The notes beneath the pieces were generated by a model. That model did not search any database, had not been told where the DNA came from, and worked only from the letters and a program-made list of their open reading frames with translations. 64,000 bases of DNA from Diplonema papillatum (taxonomy: Eukaryota > Euglenozoa > Diplonemea > Diplonemida > Diplonemidae): contig JAPJBO010000007.1 of the NCBI GenBank assembly GCA_030068145.1, forward strand, positions 496,001-560,000, written 5' to 3'. The position numbers were made by a program, and so were the translations under genes. Positions 9,306-18,872 of this stretch are shown one piece after another (position 1 is the first letter of the stretch; each line of letters starts with the position of its first letter).

Positions 9306-12300
9306 CTCGGGAACTCGACGCTGGTGTCACATGGGGCTGGTGAAGGCCAACTCCATGTTGACTGCGAGGCGGTCTGCTGGACCAGCCACGACCTCTCCGG
9401 TGCCCCTGCAACCGCGCCACCTGACGCGTCACCAAACCACCACGACCCGAAGACCTCGGAACCAGCCGTCGCCTGCCTGGCGCCACTGCGATCTGCCCTG
9501 CCCTCGTTCGGGCTGCCGAGTCCTAGCACCCCTGCCAGGCAGTTCGATCACGCAGAGACGGAAAAAGAGAACTCCTGCTCCTCTTCTTTTCCCCTCCCTC
9601 TCTCTCACGGCGCGCCTGGCCTCAATCGCCCGGGAGCGATACCCCGAGGGACCGGTTATGCGCACAAACAATCCCCCTACAATAGCCAGTGTGCCCGGCC
9701 AACTTGCAACGAGGGCCCCCCCGCCAGGGTGGAGGGACCCATCCCGGGGCTAAGTTTCCAGGCGATCCCTCGGGATCTTCTGGATAGACTGAGCCGAGCA
9801 CCCGAGCTCAACCCGGAAGCCCAATGGGGAAGGCTGGGGGGTGGACGCAGCAGGGAAACCCAGCAGTGGGGGCACGCCTATCGACTAGGTGAACCCCCGA
9901 TCAGACTGGAACGGGATATCCCCGAGGGGCCCCTGAAAGAAGCGGCGGATCTCATACGTGACCGCCTTGGGTGGGAACCGGACCAGTTGCTGGCCAACTG
10001 GTACCGGAGGGGAGTGGGGATCAACCCCCACAAAGACCAGAGAGAACTGGGTCCGAGGGTAGCGACCATATCGCTCTTGAGCGACACGGTCATGGAATGG
10101 GAGAGGGGGAGCCGGAAAGTGAGAACCCCTCTGCCGGTCGGCACACTGTGCCACATGGAAGGCGAGGCCAGGAACCTGTGGACACACGGGATTCGTCCCG
10201 ATGATGTCGCACGCGACCGGGTCTCGCTGACCTACAGGGCCGTGCGCGAGGCCGCCTCCCAAAGTTTGCAAGGCCGGGACACCCCGCAAGAAACTCCCAT
10301 ACCCCCCCCGCCCAGCCCTCAGGCATCCACTGCACCCCCCCAACATCAGTCCAGCCCCGCGCCACGGACACTTTTGCTTCATCACCAAAGAACTCTACAA
10401 TCAATCAAAGAATCAGCAAGACAGCGGCTGATAACCGCGGGGGACGTCGAACAAAACCCTGGTCCCGGCCGCGCGGAGATGAGGTTCGCGACGTTAAACG
10501 TAACCAACCTACTACAGTATCTCCCAGCGGCCGACGCGGTGGAAGCGGATCTTCTCTGCTGCCAGGAGGTGACACTCCTTCCGTGCAAACGGGTGCAGGC
10601 GGAGGAATACCTGCGGAAATGGTGCTGCCACTGGGGTCTGCCACCACCCGGAAGACTCTGTAGGAACTCCGGTAGTCGCTCGACGATGAACGCCGCGAAC
10701 GGAGGGCTCTCCACTCTAGTACTGAGACCGATACCGGCGTACGATACGATGACGGCGCTCTCGCACGCAGCAATACGGTCCCCGGACCGAGTGAGCCATA
10801 CGGTAGTAGCAACAGGGGCCGGCAACACGTTCGTGCACGTGTTCAATGTCTACTGCCCTTCCGGAAACGGGAGGGCGGAGAGCGAGGAGCGTGAGGACAT
10901 GCTGGAGAAGATCCTCTTCGCAGCGGCGGATAGCCTCGGTGACGTCCCCATAATGGTGATGGGTGACCTGAACACAGAAGAAGACCGGTCCCCTGTACTG
11001 CGGAAGGCACTAAGGAATGGGTGGTCCGACGCAGCGGAACTGCACCATGCGCGTACCGGTGACACACCACCACCACCGACCTTTACTAGCGCCCGGACAT
11101 CGGGCACGAGGATCGACCGCATACTCCTCAACCGAATAACGACGGGAGCTTTCCGCCAATGCGTCACCACCGCGGTGAACGTGCCGGGACACCGGCTCGT
11201 GACAATGACCCTGGACATTGCGGCGCTGCGCCAAATCGTGTGGCGATTTAAAGTACCGCGGGAAATCTCTACGGAGGGGGGACCCAAGTGGGGCCTCTCG
11301 GACACAGAAGCTTACAGGGAAGCCGTACAGAGACTGGCCAACTCCGATTTCGCAGAACGGCTGGCAGCACAGCGAGTGGAAGAGGCCTGGCTCGAGTGGT
11401 CACGAGTCAGTGAGCAGTACTTGCAGGATGCCTTCGGAATCCCTGCGGAAGAAAGGGGAAGAAGTACCGGCCGGGGGATAAAGACGTCACCTAAAAGAGT
11501 CTGCATCACGGCAAGCACTGCGAGCGACGGGTCGGGGGCGGCGAACAGCAGACAGCTACGGCTCCGGAAGGCCATCCACAGGATGGAACGCATCTGCAGC
11601 TACCTTGCGCAACGGCGCGGGCCGGAGGCAGTTCCGCATGAGGTATCCCGTTGCTGGCAGAACAGCAGGCGGCTGGCACAGGCGTGCATGAAAGATGGCC
11701 AAGGGACAGAAGGATTCCCGGATCATGAGGAGGCGAAGCAGCTTCTCACGGCATTGCGGGAAGAGACGAGCAGGCTCGGAAAGGAAGGATCGGCGGCCAG
11801 GTTTACGAAATACCGAGACAAGCTGAACGAGAGGGCCGATGCGAGCAGACGATGTCTGACAACCATCTGCGCCGGACGCGCTGAGCCGTCGGGGGTGTTG
11901 CGAAAGGGGGCGGGAGTGACTGCAAATGTTGACGAGATGGACGAGGTGCTGAACACTGCGTGGGACCCTATCCTGCGTAAGTACAAGGACGGGCCAGAGC
12001 CGGAGTACGAGCCGTTTCGGGATCGGTTCCGGGATCACATCGGCCCACATATGATGGAAGCCGGAACAATCACGGGGGAGGAGCTGCGAATTCTGCTGAG
12101 GAAGAAGCCGAAGAAAAGCGCGTCAGGGGTGGATGGCTGGCGTATGGCTGAACTGCGGGAGTTGCCGCTCCCCCTGCTGAATGCACTTGCGGACGTCATG
12201 AACCTGGTCGAAGCAACTGGAGACTGGCCGGCAAGCATGACAACTGCGCTGGTGTCGATGGTGCCGAAGGATGAGAGTCAAGACCCGCTGCACACAAGAC

Positions 12301-15300
12301 CGATAACCGTCACATCCGCCGTGTACCGCCTATGGGCCTGCCGCAGGCTGGCGGACATAGTACTGTGGCAAGAGGAATGGATCGAAGAAGGACAGAAAGG
12401 CTTTCGACCAGGTCACCGGATCGAGGACGTCTTGATGGAAATTGGGCTCGAGATGGAGGACGCCTTGTTAGAAGGGGAGCCGCTCTACGGTGTGGCGCTG
12501 GACTTCCGGAAATGCTTCGACATGGTCCCACGAGAGATAGTACTGCGCTTAGCCGAGGACTTAGGATTGCACAATCGGGTTCTCAAGCCGCTGAGGGCTA
12601 TCTACAGACTGCTCGCGAGACGCTTCAAGCTACCATTAGGGGTGGGCAGGGAGTTCAGTGTGACCAACGGTATCCTTCAAGGGTGCCCTGTATCCGTCAT
12701 ACTCATCAATGCCCTGCTGTCGGTAGTGATGAAAGCGGTCAAGAAAGAAGCGGAGGGTGTGAGTCCAAAGTCATACGCGGACGACGCCACACTGCTGTCC
12801 AGGCTGTCGGAGGCCGCCCTGCAAAAGGGAGTGGACGTAGTAGACGAGTTCTGCACACTCACCGGGATGGAGCTAAACCTCCAGAAGACGGTCGCGTTCT
12901 CGACGAGACGTAGGCATCAGTCGACTCTCAAACTCCGCAGCGTGGATGCGCTGCTGCGGTTTAGCAAATCCGTCAAGTGCCTCGGGGTCCTAGTCTCGAC
13001 GGCGAAGAATAGGACGGAAAGGTCCGACTCGGAGAGGGTGGAGAAGGCGGCTGCCCTGGCGGAAGGCCTCCGCCATGCGCCGTTCCGGTACGAAAAGCGG
13101 GTCCGGATTGTGCAGTCGAATGTGCTACCGGCGGCGCTGTCAGGCTGCTCTTTCGCGCCGGTATCGAAGGTGGCGATGAAACGGCTGACGACGTCGGTGA
13201 TGGGACTGATCTGGGGTGGATCCAACCCGAAGCGCGCGAGGGAGATGGTCCTAAACTTTCAGGAGAAGGGCCACCTGACGGATCCCGGTACATGCCTAGC
13301 ATATAGGGTGACGACAGCGTTTTACGCGGCGTGCGAGAGGTTGCCACGACTGCTGCCTCTGATGGAGAGCATCCGGGGAAGATACGCCGAGGGGGACCTA
13401 CCCCTGGGGCCAGTTGGACTGGCGATGAGGAGCATGGGGGAGTGTGGACACGTATGGGGACCCGGGCCCCTGTCTCGCACGCTGAGGAATGGTGCAACAT
13501 ATGACCCGTTAGCCTCGGCACCTTCGAAGAGGGGACATGAAGTTAGGGCGGACTTGAGGGCGAAGACGTGGTCCCGACTGGTGGCGAGGCGGCCGGGATT
13601 TGAGGGCATACAGAGAGCCGACCTGGAGCGGACGAACACCTTCTGGAGGATGCGTGAATGTCCCGCGCACACCGCGAGGCTTATACGTGTAGCGTTGGCG
13701 GGGGGGGTGAACACGGCTGAGTACACGTCGCGGATGAGGCAGGCCGGAGCTGAGCCGCAGGCGCCCAGCTGCAAGCACTGTGGAAGCGGCGACACCGAGG
13801 ACGAGAAACACGTATTCTGGGACTGCGGAGCGTACTCGCACATACGGCGACGAGAGGCACATGCCGAGCTGATGGCAGCCAACCGGGCCGACTGGCCCAG
13901 ATGCACGCTGGAACACGGAGTGGTAGTACCCGAGAATGCCCAATTCTCGAGGCGGCTCCAGGAGATGTTGGCTGAAATCCTTGCGGAACGGGCTGGGCTC
14001 GAAGCACGTGGCTGGGTGGCCAGGAACCCCACGACCCCCTGGTCGAGAGCGAATGCGATGCCTGCCGAGAAATTTGACCACCCCTTCGCGCGGATTGCCC
14101 CGGCATGGACGTGGGAGCGGAACAAGACCTGGGGACTACCGACGTTTTATGCGTTGGTAGCGTGGCTGTCGGACATGCAATGGACCGAGAACGGGCAGGC
14201 GTCAATGCTGGAGCTTGCGATCGACTTTGAACTCTTCTCGGGCCTCAGCATGCCGCTGCACGGGAATGCGCCGAAGGGGGTGAGAGAACGGGGAAACGTC
14301 CTGCGCTGCATGATGAGCGCGTTGGACAAGCTGGCGGCACAGCAAGGGCTGGGAAGCTGCATGAGAGGAGAGAGGGTGTGCCCGACGACGTCGCTGTCGT
14401 TCATGGGCATCACGGGGATATCGGGTATACGGCCCAGGCCACGCTTTCGCGAGGCACACACGGGGACGATACTTGAGGAACAAGTGAAAGGAAGCGATGT
14501 AGGGACGCAGTGCCCGGCGTACCCTGACTGGGCGATCGGGAGAGCGGCGAGGTGGGCCCTGCCTGCCCCACCACAACTGCACCCAGACCCCGTGCATATG
14601 CCGGGTGTCGATATAGAGAAGGCACTCGTCACGTGCGCGACCCATCACAAAGGGAAGTGTGAGGCGTGCAGAGCACTCGTCCGAAGGGACGTTCCCACGG
14701 TAGAGATGTGCTGCCGGCACCATCACCACGCGAACGATGGGCAGCCGATCGCGGTGTGCACAGAGCACAGCACGACGAAGTGCGGCGAGTGCAAGACGGC
14801 GGCGGCGTGTTGCCGCAGCGGGCATCATGCCTGCCGCACGCATGGCAGAGGAACCTGCCAAGAGTGCAAGAGGCTCCCTACGCTGACGCAGAGGCGACCG
14901 GCGGCATGTTGCCGCCGCGGCCACCACCAGTCCAACGAACCGAACGTCCCGTCAACCCCCGGACGCAACAAGAAGAAGAGGCCCTCCTCACCCACCCAGG
15001 TGGGCGTACAACGGGGAACGCCAGTTGGAAAGCGAGCGGCGCAAGCGCCGCCCGCGGCAACGAAAAAGGAGACGGCGACGACCGGACGGGCGACCAAAAG
15101 GCCGCCACCAACGCCAGGAACCAGCGAACGACCAGCGCTGAAGAAAAGGGTGCTAGGCACCCCGAAGGAAGGCCCGATCGCCGGCCGCAAGCGGAAGAAG
15201 ACGAAGGCGACCACCCCCGACTCAGGGGTGCATCGAAGGAAGAAGAAGGTTCCGAGGGCAAGCAGCTCTCAGAAACGACCGGGGACCACGGGCACGCCAA

Positions 15301-15446
15301 TGCCCTCGAAAGTGAAAAACGGGCACACGAGCCCGCCCTCGTATTCGCCGACTCAGTCTCTGGAATCACAAGAAAGCCAAACCCCGCTAGCTCCACAAAT
15401 GCTCGATCTTGACGACGCAATGGCAGGTGACGACGTCATCCGATAA
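9306..15446 (+). CDS. LINE ORF2 polyprotein: AlkB, 2A, AP endonuclease, reverse transcriptase
   Basis: The frame runs 2,046 codons from just after the ORF1 UGA to TAA; the first possible non-AUG start is GTG at 9324. Domains in order: AlkB-like 2OG-Fe(II) dioxygenase (about 9840-10245) with HxD at 10029-10037, distal His at 10185 and Arg pair at 10218 and 10236; 2A skipping site DVEQNPGP (10443-10466); AP endonuclease (about 10483-11230) with LNVTN, CQE, FNVYCP, GDLN, RIDRILLNR and GHR; reverse transcriptase (about 12090-13010) with DFRKCFD, GILQGCPVS and SYADD; CCHC motif CKHCGSGDTEDEKHVFWDC at about 13770-13826; a Cys/His-rich block (14630-14935); a Lys/Arg/Pro-rich tail to the stop. No RNase H motif was seen. 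The first in-frame AUG lies inside the AlkB domain (VMEWER), so translation must enter by readthrough, reinitiation or a non-AUG start. 2A-bearing LINEs are known in trypanosomes and animals. Confidence 0.93.
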   Translation, partial: LGNSTLVSHGAGEGQLHVDCEAVCWTSHDLSGAPATAPPDASPNHHDPKTSEPAVACLAPLRSALPSFGLPSPSTPARQFDHAETEKENSCSSSFPLPLSHGAPGLNRPGAIPRGTGYAHKQSPYNSQCARPTCNEGPPARVEGPIPGLSFQAIPRDLLDRLSRAPELNPEAQWGRLGGGRSRETQQWGHAYRLGEPPIRLERDIPEGPLKEAADLIRDRLGWEPDQLLANWYRRGVGINPHKDQRELGPRVATISLLSDTVMEWERGSRKVRTPLPVGTLCHMEGEARNLWTHGIRPDDVARDRVSLTYRAVREAASQSLQGRDTPQETPIPPPPSPQASTAPPQHQSSPAPRTLLLHHQRTLQSIKESARQRLITAGDVEQNPGPGRAEMRFATLNVTNLLQYLPAADAVEADLLCCQEVTLLPCKRVQAEEYLRKWCCHWGLPPPGRLCRNSGSRSTMNAANGGLSTLVLRPIPAYDTMTALSHAAIRSPDRVSHTVVATGAGNTFVHVFNVYCPSGNGRAESEEREDMLEKILFAAADSLGDVPIMVMGDLNTEEDRSPVLRKALRNGWSDAAELHHARTGDTPPPPTFTSARTSGTRIDRILLNRITTGAFRQCVTTAVNVPGHRLVTMTLDIAALRQIVWRFKVPREISTEGGPKWGLSDTEAYREAVQRLANSDFAERLAAQRVEEAWLEWSRVSEQYLQDAFGIPAEERGRSTGRGIKTSPKRVCITASTASDGSGAANSRQLRLRKAIHRMERICSYLAQRRGPEAVPHEVSRCWQNSRRLAQACMKDGQGTEGFPDHEEAKQLLTALREETSRLGKEGSAARFTKYRDKLNERADASRRCLTTICAGRAEPSGVLRKGAGVTANVDEMDEVLNTAWDPILRKYKDGPEPEYEPFRDRFRDHIGPHMMEAGTITGEELRILLRKKPKKSASGVDGWRMAELRELPLPLLNALADVMNLVEATGDWPASMTTALVSMVPKDESQDPLHTRPITVTSAVYRLWACRRLADIVLWQEEWIEEGQKGFRPGHRIEDVLMEIGLEMEDALLEGEPLYGVALDFRKCFDMVPREIVLRLAEDLGLHNRVLKPLRAIYRLLARRFKLPLGVGREFSVTNGILQGCPVSVILINALLSVVMKAVKKEAEGVSPKSYADDATLLSRLSEAALQKGVDVVDEFCTLTGMELNLQKTVAFSTRRRHQSTLKLRSVDALLRFSKSVKCLGVLVSTAKNRTERSDSERVEKAAALAEGLRHAPFRYEKRVRIVQSNVLPAALSGCSFAPVSKVAMKRLTTSVMGLIWGGSNPKRAREMVLNFQEKGHLTDPGTCLAYRVTTAFYAACERLPRLLPLMESIRGRYAEGDLPLGPVGLAMRSMGECGHVWGPGPLSRTLRNGATYDPLASAPSKRGHEVRADLRAKTWSRLVARRPGFEGIQRADLERTNTFWRMRECPAHTARLIRVALAGGVNTAEYTSRMRQAGAEPQAPSCKHCGSGDTEDEKHVFWDCGAYSHIRRREAHAELMAANRADWPRCTLEHGVVVPENAQFSRRLQEMLAEILAERAGLEARGWVARNPTTPWSRANAMPAEKFDHPFARIAPAWTWERNKTWGLPTFYALVAWLSDMQWTENGQASMLELAIDFELFSGLSMPLHGNAPKGVRERGNVLRCMMSALDKLAAQQGLGSCMRGERVCPTTSLSFMGITGISGIRPRPRFREAHTGTILEEQVKGSDVGTQCPAYPDWAIGRAARWALPAPPQLHPDPVHMPGVDIEKALVTCATHHKGKCEACRALVRRDVPTVEMCCRHHHHANDGQPIAVCTEHSTTKCGECKTAAACCRSGHHACRTHGRGTCQECKRLPTLTQRRPAACCRRGHHQSNEPNVPSTPGRNKKKRPSSPTQVGVQRGTPVGKRAAQAPPAATKKETATTGRATKRPPPTPGTSERPALKKRVLGTPKEGPIAGRKRKKTKATTPDSGVHRRKKKVPRASSSQKRPGTTGTPMPSKVKNGHTSPPSYSPTQSLESQESQTPLAPQMLDLDDAMAGDDVIR
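10443..10466 (+). other. 2A ribosome-skipping site in LINE ORF2
   Basis: DVEQNPGP matches the 2A consensus D(V/I)ExNPGP exactly and is preceded by LITAG, a usual upstream context. Skipping between the last Gly and Pro would release the AlkB part, with anything upstream, from the endonuclease-RT part. The endonuclease domain begins only about six residues later (MRFATLNV), which fits a functional separator. Confidence 0.9.
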
Positions 15447-15461
15447 CCTGACTTTCAAGGC

Positions 15462-15492
15462 AGTGCATGCTAATCCATGTGGTTCATGTACT
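15462..15492 (+). promoter_or_regulatory. LINE 3' UTR stem-loop
   Basis: AGTGCATG (15462-15469) pairs with CATGTACT (15485-15492) around a loop containing AATCCATGTGGTT. Homologous hairpins occur at 7362-7394, 57051-57081, 57379-57407 and 60584-60614. Their stem sequences differ but pairing is kept, so this is the likely RNA structure recognised by the element's reverse transcriptase. Confidence 0.75.
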
Positions 15493-15531
15493 TAAAAGAA
15501 CTCAATGCTTAACGGCTTATCACGTGGGCGG

Positions 15532-16053
15532 CCCTGAGATTACCCCCTCAAGGGACACCACTTTATCTTTAGCCATACTTCAACCTGCTTTGCATACTTG
15601 TTACAGCCGAAAAGGAACGTTGGCAGCGGTCTAACCTGAACGCCAGGTAAAATCGCACTAACTGTATTGTACTCCACCCGGGGGTTTCTTCCGCGCACCT
15701 TCGTGTCCACTACTCAGGTTCCCAGACAGCGGGGTACTGCGACAACAGCGTGATTGCGAAACAACAAACACATAAAACAAGAACAACCCGCCGTCTCACG
15801 TAGCCCTTACTTGCTCGAAGAGAACCCGTTTAGCAAAGGTCACACGGAGACGCTAAACCCCCGGAATCTCAAGCGAACTCTAACTCTAAACTCTAAAACC
15901 AGGAGGCGGAGCAGGAGAAAACGCGTGGGAACGGGGAAGGAGCCGTCCCCCCCTCCCCCCCCCTCCTCTCCACACCCCCCCTCCTTTTCGGCTTCCCCCG
16001 ACCTTGTCTTCGTCTCCGACGCTCCCGGGCAGGCGGAGCGGGCGATCTGAGCA
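15532..16053 (+). promoter_or_regulatory. 5' region of the PH-like gene, with conserved upstream block
   Basis: Positions 15786-15890 are about three-quarters identical, by eye, to 55641-55743 upstream of the Lys-rich gene. Shared words include TAGCCCTT, AGAGAACCC, GGTCACACGG and TCAAGCGAACT. Shorter copies lie at about 38033-38093 and 58010-58050. From 15945 a strong C/T tract leads to AG at 16031-16032, 21 nt before the ATG, a good candidate trans-splice acceptor. Confidence 0.5.
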
Positions 16054-18836
16054 ATGGCGAAGCCGGTCTTCCGCGCGGTTGACACCGGGCTAGCGGTCCT
16101 GATGCAGCCCCCGGAGCCGCGATTTCAAGACAAATTCGGCTCCATGTTCAGCCAGCCGTCGGGGCAGTCGATCATCCACTACATGCACCCCGTGTACAAG
16201 ATCAGCAGCAAGGGGAAGCGGCAAAGCCGGATGCTGTTGGTGTCCAACAAGGCGATCTACCTCACGCAGATGGATGCCTTCGTGAAGCGGTGCGTTCCGA
16301 TCAGGGACGTCGAGCAGATTCTGCTCGTCCCCGGGAGCTGCTGCATCGGGTTGCGCGTGCCGACGCAGTATGACGTGCTTTTCGAGATAGCGGCAGATTC
16401 GAAGAGTATGAACGCGCCCGCGGAGATCCACTACCTGTTGAACATCTTGAAGGTGATCTACCAGAAGGAAAACGGGTTCTCGCCCGCCGCCGTCGAAAAG
16501 TGGGTCGTCGAAGTGATGGGGGTGAAGAAGAAGGCGAAGGACTTCGACCCGCCGCTGAGCATGGCGCGGCCGAAGGGCTTCAAGCTGACGTCTCTGAGCA
16601 TCCCGACCATCCCTGCCTCCGACGTCGCGCGGCTCGTGCAGCTGCAGCAGCCGCAGAGCCGGCCGCCGCTGCCAGACATCGCGCCGCTGCTGCCCAGCCC
16701 GCGGCTCGACCGGCGCGAAAACTCACCGCCGCCGCCGCCGACGCTCCCGCCGACGCCGTCCCGCGAGCAGCCGGACCCCCGGCGGGTCGAAGAGGAGCAC
16801 CCGCTGCTGGTCAAGAACTCGTCCATCGAGCCTTCCTCCGCGCGCCGGTCGAGAACCCACGCTTCCCCGACGCTCTCTTCCCGTCAGCCTTCGCCGACCA
16901 TCCTCCACACGCCCCGCCTCAGCCGGCCCGACACGGTTGAACTCGCGACCCAGTACGAGACCCCCGCAGGGTCCCCCCAACTCCCTCCGAGCAGCAGCTA
17001 CCAGCGCCGGCTGTCGAGCCTTCCGAACCGGGAGCCGACCCCTCAGCTCCAGCGCGCCCAGTCCCCTGTGCAAGCTGCGGCGGCGTCGCCGATCGTCTCG
17101 CCGGCGCAGAGCAGGCCGGGGGCAGGGACCCGGCCCCCGCACAAACAGCACCACCACGCGCCCCTCCCGCCCGCCGTCGGAGAGCCGCTCCCCGAAGACG
17201 ACGATTTCATAGGCGTGTCGGTGTCGCCCGACGGCCACTCCGCCGCCGGCGGCGAAACGCCGTCGTACGCCCGGAACCCGCAAGCCGCGTCGAAGCACTT
17301 CTACAACGACGCAGCGGCGTCGCAGGCCGCCCAGCCCCGCCCCGCGTACAGCCACCAGCTGCTGCCTGCCGGCAGCGCGCTTTCTCCGACCGGCGGCCTC
17401 AACATCCCCCCGGGTCTGACGTCATCCGACGTTGCCCTCCTGACCCCTTCCGAGGAGTACTACACCCGCCAGCGCACCGCGCAAACGACCAGCAAGCAGG
17501 GCCTCGGCGCCGCGGCCATCAGCCACATGAACGCGATCGCCGCCGCCACCGTGGCCAACGCGCCCCTCCCCCCCGGGTACGCCCACGCCCCGATGCAAAG
17601 CACCGCCGTCGCCCTGGGGCTCCCGCCGCCGCCTGGCGTGTCAGCGTCGGAGGTCCCCCTTCGGCCGCCGGTGCCTCCCCCGGGCGTGGGGTACGACTCC
17701 ATATTAAGCGGGGGGTCCTCCTTTTTGCACCACCCGCCCGTCTCGGTGCAAGACCCCGACGCCGGCGGCTTCCCCGCAGGGGGAAGTTCGGCGGTCACGA
17801 AGCTGGAGCAGGACGTGCTCTCGCTGCAGCTCGAGATTCAAAAGATGTCGATGGAGAAGGACGCCGAAATCGCGGCGCTCCGCCGGCAGGTCTCCCACCA
17901 CGAGGGCGGGGGGGGGGCCGCGCACGGGAGGATGGGAGCGCAGCTGCAGGAGCTTCGGCGGAACCACACGCAGGGCCAGTCGGAGCTCCACCGTATCCTC
18001 TCGCAGATCCCCGGAGGCGATTTGCTGGCGCCCAGCCCGGGCGTGCCGCTGCGCTCGGGGCTTGGCGCGGCGTCGCCGGGGGGGGCTGGCGGGCATCGGC
18101 GCCGGCAGCATTCGCCGCAGGGCGGCCCCGGGACACCCCGCGTCACGTCGCCCGCCGCCCACGACGTGAGCGAGCCGAGCCCAGCGGGGGGACATCCCTC
18201 GCAAGCCCTCGAAGCCAGCGACGGGCTCGCAGCCCTCGGCGACGACGAGATGTACCGGCGGCTCACCCAGGCGCAGGTCGCCAGCATCGAGCACCGGCGC
18301 AAGCAGATCGAGGAGGCGCAGCAGGAGGTCAAAAACATGGTCGCCTGCGGGAGATACGCCGAAAACTCGCTCGAAATCGTCGAGCTCCAGCGGCAGCTCG
18401 ACGCGCTGATCAAAGACCTCGCGTACGAGGCGAAAGGCTACGAGCTGGGGCTCCTGCTGGACGCTGAATCCGGCAAAGAAGCCGAAGACCCCGCCGAGGA
18501 CCCCTTCCGGTATCCCTCGGAGCCCCGGGACGACCCCGAGAACTTCAACTCCAGGTTCTACTCGCAGCCGCCGCAGCACGCCGCGGGCTACGCGCAGGCG
18601 TACAATTTGTACCCGCGGTACCCCTCGCAGCCGCCGTCCGGGCAGGGGCACGCGCTGCGCCCGTTGAACGCGAACACGCACCCACGGGGAAGAGCGACCC
18701 GCCGGAGCACCAGCGGGGGCTCGATGAAGTCCGGCCACGCTTCGTCGCGCGGCGTGGCGGGAGGGTACCCTCCCAACCTCGAAGCGATGTACAAGCAGTA
18801 CTACGACCAGTACTACTCGTACTACTACGGCCCGTA

Positions 18837-18872
<36 letters not shown>

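Larger units (their letters stand above)
7420..15531 (+). mobile_element. Full-length APE-type non-LTR retrotransposon
   Basis: An autonomous LINE of about 8.1 kb: SL exon and short 5' UTR (7420-7622), ORF1 (7623-9305), ORF2 frame (9306-15446) and a short 3' UTR with a stem-loop (15462-15492). Both frames are uninterrupted apart from the UGA that separates them, so the copy is young or intact. There is no poly-A tail or LTR. Related 3' ends occur at 6815-7419, about 57030-57120, 57360-57420 and 60530-60620. The 3' boundary is approximate, because ACGTGGGCGG after the tail recurs at 57112 and 20030. Neighbouring SCP and expansin genes are similarly GC-rich, so base composition gives no sign of transfer. 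Confidence 0.93.
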
